DNA of 64,000 nucleotides from Nematostella vectensis (Eukaryota > Cnidaria > Anthozoa > Actiniaria > Edwardsiidae). The notes beneath the pieces were generated by a model. The model saw nothing but the letters and a program-made list of their open reading frames with translations, did no database searches and had not been told where the DNA came from. The translations under genes and the position numbers were made by a program. Within the stretch, counting starts at the first letter, position 1; each line of letters begins with the position of its first letter. Of the stretch, positions 57,254 through 64,000 are shown piece after piece. The DNA lies in NCBI RefSeq assembly GCF_932526225.1, contig NC_064040.1, positions 6,485,181-6,549,180 of the forward strand, written 5' to 3'.

Positions 57254-57787
57254 TTGGTTCATTCGTTTCCTTCCTTTGCGTTGCGTGCTAATATGACGCC
57301 GGTGTCGATTCCTGCTGTTCTTTTCTCAGCAACTACATCTTTCTTGTCGATGCACAAACATGGACAACTCGGTTACAGGCATTTATGTCAAGCAAGTTTA
57401 GTCGTATATTACATTGCTGTTCAAAACACACATTGGTTTGCTGTATTGATTACTCTCTTGAGAGCGTTCTGTTTAGCTATAATTGGGTGCTGTTTTACGT
57501 GTTTAAAGAAGGATCTCCCTGTGTATTCAAGAATACCCACGATTATGTGTTCGAGAACATACGATCAGTTGTGTATTTCATTAATCAACAACTGCCTCTG
57601 GTTTCGAACTGGGTTGTGCTTTTGTGGAGAAACACTTTGTTTCTTAAGGTTAAAAAAAAGAGATCAAATAATTAAAAGGCCGACTAAAGGTCGAGGACTT
57701 CTTTCATTAATATTACATTCCTTAGTGGATCTAAGATGTAGTATTACTATCCTGGTAGTCATCTCTCTCTTTTTTTATCAGTTCTAG
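57254..57787 (+). other. Unexplained 177-codon open frame, possible decayed receptor-like sequence
   Basis: An unusually long open frame for this AT-rich region, beginning with TTG, not ATG. It is Cys-, Leu- and Ile-rich with hydrophobic stretches (AVLITLLRAFCLAIIGC). Short pieces in two frames, such as YRHLCQA and WRNTLFLKVKKK, faintly recall a rhodopsin-like GPCR (intracellular loop 2 and TM7/helix 8). That is a weak impression; chance is equally possible. Confidence 0.2.
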
Positions 57788-60700
57788 GTTGAAGTACGAC
57801 TTTTGAACCTCTAGAAACGTTGTTGATATCGTTACTAAAAGAAAATTATGATGGAGCGATCATAATGCCTGCCACACTGCTTCTATGTAACAGTCGTTGA
57901 GCACGTGAAAGGCAAAACAACAACGTATACATTTTTTTCTGAACAGACAATATAAGTTATATTTTCTCTTCTAGAAAGCCAACGAAAACAACATTAATTC
58001 TCTGATCATGCGAAATGTGTGAAAACTCCCCCAAAGGCTACTCACCTTTATGCGTTGCTTTTCAAGGTGTCTCCATGTAAGGTGTTATCATCAAAATGCT
58101 TCGAAGCACTATCCTCCCAATGTAAGCAAGAGTAAAACACATACATATTTTATGACTTGGTAATGTATGAATAATATTATTATGCTTACGCCATTGTTGT
58201 ACTTTATGGCTTTTAAAAGCACCTCAATTTTGCCCTGGTTGATTGTTTTGTTTGGGCCGAGCGGAATATTGTCGCCAGCCAATCTTAGCTCCTGGTCATT
58301 CCGCAACCATTTACAAATAAGATGGACAACTCATAAATCTTTCATTCTTCGAAAACAACAGTTTGACATAATTTAGCGTAGGTTTTCTAACCCCTGCTCT
58401 CTCTATAACAAGTTACTCGTAATGGTATTAATAATCCGAATGGAATGTATCTATGATATAGTAGAACAGACCCTGGCCCATTCATTTGGAGTGAATGATC
58501 AAAGTTGATCATTTTGTGTGAATTTATTGTAATGTTACCCTCTAAAAGATGCGTTTTTAAAACCAAACGTTTCGCCTTTAGGGATTAAAAAAGAACATTG
58601 AATAAAATAAAAATACAGAATATAAAGATCGAAAGCTGCAAGTAAACTCTAACGAAAGTTTTTTTTTTTTAAACAAGTGAATGTTTGATATTTTAATGAG
58701 TGATCAGCCAACGCACCTAACCACTGTAGATGTTATTTTACCATTAACTTGCCCAATTATATAAACAGGGAGATACTTATCTGTCCAAACTTGGCTTAGG
58801 TTCTTAGCTCTGTGGTTGATTGAATCCCAATTTGCCAAGGGTGTGACGTCATTACTTGCTGTTTCTCTTTTTTCGCGCCCATTTGTCTCATACTGTATTA
58901 ACACACAAATGCACAAGGCCTTTTCCATAAAGAGTAAAGACCTAGGGATTTTTTGATAAGGCAAATCTATTGCTCTATGAAAAACCACAGCCCCTCCTCT
59001 AATATGATGGACGACCGCAATCTAGAAGCTTCCATGCAAGCGATATTTATTTCTTATAGTTCCTTTACACAAATTTGAAAAGCCTCGTTTTATTCGAGTA
59101 AGAGCGAAACGTAAGACTCGTTAAAGCGTAGAACTTTTCCATTGCTTGTGATTTTGAGACTAAGAAAAAGTCGCAATAATAATTACATATTTATAATTGA
59201 TGAACTCAAAAGGTTAATAAATATTGCAATAGCAGAATAAAATCTGGCTACGAAATTCGATTAAGGTACATTTTCGGTTTATAGAATTATCATGTGTAAA
59301 GTTAGAGATTTTGCCCAAATGCTAAAATGTAGAACAAATAAAAATGAAGACAAATGCTAATGGAAATCACTAAAGAAAGATTGATTAGTAATTGGTATAG
59401 GAGTTCCATATATCTGTTATCAACTCTGCTAATACAATGATTGACTCTTTATTCAAAACACTGGAAGCTAAATCGCGGCAAAAAATATATAAAATAAAAA
59501 CAGACTTTCTTGTATTTTACGTCGGGTTAAACTCTTTCCATTGACAACATCCTTAACCTAATTCAAAATCAGTCAAAATATTTTTACAATATTGGAAGAA
59601 CAAAGTGTGAAATGGTTGGAAAGGCACTTAAGATCGACTGCAAACAGCGTTAATAAAAACAGATGCAAAGGCACCAGCAGTGAGACCAGCACGAATAATC
59701 CCATTCTTTTGTATTTATCACGGAAGGTTTCCCCGGGTACACTAACTCCTGTCAAGTCTGAACAATGAACATCTCCTAAACATGAGATTGTAATAAATTG
59801 TCAAGGAGAGCAAACTCATTCAAGTGCCTCATCATCTAAGTGTGCCCAGATAGGCTATATTTAAAGTGAAGACAGCTACCATTCGCCCGTGCGTGAGAGC
59901 CGTATAGAGCCATAAAACGTCATGGTGCTGAAAATAGAAGTGTCTGGGCACCTACATAAATCCGTTGATAGCATCTCTATATATTTTTCCCTCCCATAAT
60001 CGATATTTTAGCGCTTCTAGAGGGTGTAGTCGTACAAGCATAATCTTGTTTTCAAAATGTGTGTATTCTTTGGTAAGGCTGCAGCAGAAAATACGATTAG
60101 CTTAATAGTCTTTAGCTAATTTTTTATACCTTGGAGCGACATACGTGTGGTCAGATAGTGGGGATTTTGCATGCTAAATGACAATTTTTCGCCCTTCCGA
60201 GCGAAAGGGGAAGCCTTAGGGCAAAGGATCTAGTACATTTCTTATGACTATATATTGACATACCTATTGGCTCGCGATTATCACTTAGCCTCGGGATAAT
60301 AATTTATTTTGAAAATATTATTTTTATAAAGAGTGGTATATAGATTATCATTTTCTGCGAAAATGTGATCATGCACGCACAAAATGGATATTGGCAAACT
60401 TCACATGTCAACTCAGTTTTAATTTATTGGCAATTATATATCCTCTCGTCTAGAGTCTTATGCGACTCCCATTTACCGAGCCACCACGTTACACATGCTT
60501 TAAATAGAAAACAGAGGGCATGCAGTTTTAGTTTAGGGAAAACAATTTAATCTTTGCCTGGTTTTAAGATTCTTCTCTTCTGACTGTCCCATACTAATAG
60601 GCGACGATATTTCAAGGATAATTTGGATAGTCCTTTTTAGCGTTTTTTTCACTAAGGGAAATATCTTTTTACACGAACACCTTAATGGAGTTCACCAATT

Positions 60701-61376
60701 GTTTAATTTCTTACATCCTGTTTAGCTTTTATTATGTTATCACCGACTTTATTCCAGCCAGTAGCTGCTCCTGAAATTTCTTACGGAGGGAACAACTTTG
60801 AATTAGGGAGAAGAATCACTAAATGAATTTTCTCTCAACACTTTTGGTGAACCCCTGTTGATATTCTCGAATCTCTTAGAATTACTAATAAGTACTATGA
60901 AAAATCCATGTTTCGGTTGTGTTTTTTTTTTCAGCACATAACTATAAGATTCAGGCAGTCAATTTCTGAACCGTCGAGGTTTATATTTAGTTTATCTAAA
61001 ATATGATAAGTGTGCCATGCAAGAACCAATGATCGACACTCTAGAAGTGTCTTTTTCGAGTGAAACGAAGTGTGGAAATTAAAATTGTTTTAATGGGACG
61101 CCTTCACTTAACTAATTGATAGCTTTTGGAGTGAGTCTTGGTAGGGTTTCTCAATGTTTTCTATAATGCTTGAAACAATCCCTGATTTCACTTTTTTAGT
61201 AAAACAAATCTTAAAAAACAATATTTTGTTAGCTTGAGAATGCAGAAGAAAAATCTAGATGTTAATGCGACACTTCTACCCACGTTCTTACATTTTACAT
61301 TTGAGTGGATGGTAACATTCTAGAGTGCTAACAAAGTACATACTTTTTAAAATTTATTATGAGCTGAGGGTAAAGA
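57788..61376. other. AT-rich non-coding stretch with two weak exon-like blocks
   Basis: On the - strand, 58306-58193 encodes NDQELRLAGDNIPLGPNKTI and ends at a GTAAGC donor. 59756-59591 encodes a hydrophobic segment (LFVLVSLLVPLHLFLLTLFA) after a possible ATTGTTCAG acceptor. They do not join to each other or to the polycystin gene by any path I can show. Confidence 0.3.
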
Positions 61377-61515
61377 GGTCCGTGGGCGGTAGAAAAAATT
61401 GGAGCGAGAAAAACATTGGAGCGAGCGACCGGCGTGTTGGGGAGAGAATGGGAAAGGAAGCTTCCTTTCCTTGGCCCACGGACCCCTCCCCCCTTCTCTT
61501 TACCGCCGCTACGCA
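61377..61515. repeat. GC-richer inverted repeat island
   Basis: GAGGTCCGTGGGC at left and GCCCACGGACCCC at right are inverted; GGAGCGAG occurs twice and GGAAGCTTCC is a palindrome in between. It stands out against AT-rich flanks. Confidence 0.5.
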
Positions 61516-64000
61516 GGCTATGCATCATGGGCCTTAAAGGGACCGTCTCTACGCTGTGGCCCATTGAGCTCCACTGAAAATAAACTATTCAATACTTTTC
61601 CCCTTTTTGTTTGAGAACCAAATTATATATTGTATTTTTTTCATAAAATAGGAAAATAGAGAATACAAAAACTTTGGAGCTCAATACAGGGAAGTATTTA
61701 TTTTTATTATTTCCTATGTTGTTAACCGTTGCATGGTCGTATTCCGCTAACATCAAATTGTGTTATAACTATAGCGACCTCGAATATTATTTGTTTGTCA
61801 TGAGAATTCCCTTTTTAAAACGGCATTGGTATTGTACACATTTTATCATATTTCAGGTTAGACGTTAAAAATAGTTCGTAAGAACATAAAAGAATAGAAC
61901 AACCCAGCCTCATCTAAAAATTAGACGACGTGACAAACTTGCCTATTACTTAGGTACATTTTAAACCCTAAGCATTTATAGATCACAGATCTATGCGTCA
62001 GGTCGTTTTAGTATCTGGCTTTCATGCTCTTAAAATCACATTTTTTATATACTGAAACCCCATAAAACGGGATTCATTCTGTGCACTCAGTCTTGATGGA
62101 TCACAGGTCTATCATCAGGTCTCTGTTTGACTATCCGATCATACGTGCTCTTAATATCAAAATCACATGCATATTCACAAAGAAACTCACTATAAATATC
62201 TGGAATATTGTGATTATATGGTATATGATTACTAAACCAGGGAAATCCCTGCTTACACCTACCTTTACCAATGCACATGGTGTGATTTTCACCTACTAAG
62301 AGTTACTAAGACTACCGTCCAGTGTCATTGTTATGATATATGTTTAATCTGAAGAACAGCCTAACATGAGATCATGAATATTTTTCTTTTTATCAAAATG
62401 AACGGTTGAATTTCCATTTTTTCGTTAATATTTGTCGTCGGTAATAAGTATACGTACCCAATTATCCTTCCGATACAACTTAAGTAAACGTTACATTTAT
62501 AGAATTTTAGTCAATTTAATAAAGGTGTTCGTGTACGGTGTTGCTTTAAGAGTGCTTCGATATTTGTTGTTTCTTATCCCTCGCAGACAAATCCAAAAAG
62601 TATTTTACATTATCTTTTATTTTTATTATGAGTCGCATGGTATTAAGATTTGAAAATTCTGTAGATTCTTGCAAACAATTTCCAGCTTAGTCAGTCTTAA
62701 AAAAAGATTCTTAACATAACTACTAATTGAAGCTTTTGATTAAAGAATGCAAATAGTTTGTCGATTAGAATACCTAGAAGGGAGCTCGCAGGATAATCAT
62801 CCCAAATATTGCAGTAGTATTTGAGTGTCACGTAAATTTGAAACACCCTAGAGGGATTGTCATCATACCTTTGTTTACAATAAAACAAACAAACAAACAA
62901 ATAAACAATCCAGAACACTCAATGAATTCAGTACAAACACAGATAATGACAACAAGGAACTCAACTCCGTATGCTTGGTGTTTTAAAAATTCTCTTACCC
63001 ATTGCTATCTATTTTTTTGCAATTTAGAATATCTTTCTCTTGAGCTTTTGATATTACAGTATTTGAAGGTGATTCATCTGTGTCGCATTTCGATTAAAAT
63101 TTGTGTTACGTGTATGTCAATAAGCATTTTTAAAATGACCGAATGCAAAAACTCAACAATAATTGAACGAAAATACCAAATTTAAATTTCAACAAAGGTT
63201 TATGTTTGAAAAATGTCATGAATTCAAAGTATCAATTTGAAAAAATCCTCAGGCGGCTGAGCTGCCTGTTAGCCCAGAAAAATGACATTTTTACCTTACC
63301 TTTATATTCTCACATTTTTCTCTCTTTTCACTAATTCTTTTATTCTTTTCCCAACTAGGTAAGGCAGTAACTGCGTGTAGTATGTCCGTTACAGCAATCC
63401 CTTATGATTTAAAAGAATCCAGATTTTTTTCAAAGCAATAAACTTTTTCCAATATTTTATGCTTATCGTGACAGCGTTATTTCACTTCCACGGTTTATTG
63501 CAACACTTTTAATATCCCCGTTCCTAATTGTTTAGATATGCAAAATAACGTAAATACAAGCCAAATGCTTATATCAGCCTACTCAAAGGCAAAGTGCTTC
63601 TAAATTTTACGAGTTAAGGTACATCACCTATTTGTCAACAGAAAAATGTTGGGTTAAAAAATCTCTGGTAGAATATTATTAATAATTCTGGAATTGAACT
63701 TGGCTAACTTAAAGTTATCCAACAAATATACATTTTTATGATAAAGGATCGAAAAAATAAGCTATTACCTAGAGAAAATGTAAAGATTAGAAAATTATCT
63801 ATTCCATTTTTCTCCTTGAGACTGAAAGCGTTATTTGTTATCTAAAGAGTTCGAACCATCTCTTCTCTTGTGATAATGTTTTTGCAAATCTACTTATGTT
63901 GTCATTCTAGTGCTGTGTTTGTCACTTGTCAATCGGGCTATGCAATCTGGCTAAAAAACTCTTCGTTAACGTTGAAGAAAACCAGAGAACAAAGACGTTT
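61516..64000. other. AT-rich non-coding stretch to the window end
   Basis: Contains an ACAA/CAAA microsatellite at 62884-62906. No gene, RNA or element supported. Confidence 0.5.

Overview
This is a eukaryotic (metazoan) genomic window with intron-rich genes, canonical GT-AG introns, AT-rich non-coding DNA, short foldback/MITE-type elements and a tRNA-derived SINE. The mobile-element flavour and the two gene families suggest an anthozoan cnidarian such as a sea anemone. That is an inference from the sequence, not an identification.

Two large genes lie tail to tail. From 50 to 23282 on the + strand runs the almost complete coding part of a giant EML protein (EML5/EML6 type). I could assemble 37 exons whose splice phases all agree, giving 1,907 codons plus a stop. 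The protein has three tandem HELP-WD40 (TAPE) units separated by acidic linkers; only the start of unit 1, about 50 residues by comparison with the human proteins, lies left of the window.

From 49151 down to 24306 on the - strand runs a polycystin-1-family gene. Its 20 coding exons also agree in phase, giving 2,484 codons. The order is signal peptide, discoidin (F5/8 type C), SEA, REJ, GAIN with an intact GPS, first membrane segment, PLAT, four more membrane segments, then a polycystin cation channel with S1, TOP domain, S2-S6 and pore. The N-terminal discoidin plus SEA pair is unusual for this family.

The most unusual signal is in the third EML unit (about 15-22 kb). Exon ends with their splice sites have repeatedly been copied into the adjoining introns: the ends of exons 26, 28, 31 and 33 and the start of exon 33. 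A 66-bp minisatellite starts 11 bases inside intron 27, and an inverted copy of exon 28 with its splice acceptor sits 9 kb away in intron 15. Most copies are decayed or have lost their splice site.

The right-hand 15 kb (49161-64000) is AT-rich and contains no gene I can support. It holds a long (AT)n tract, a GC-richer inverted repeat and a few weak coding-like fragments, flagged at low confidence.
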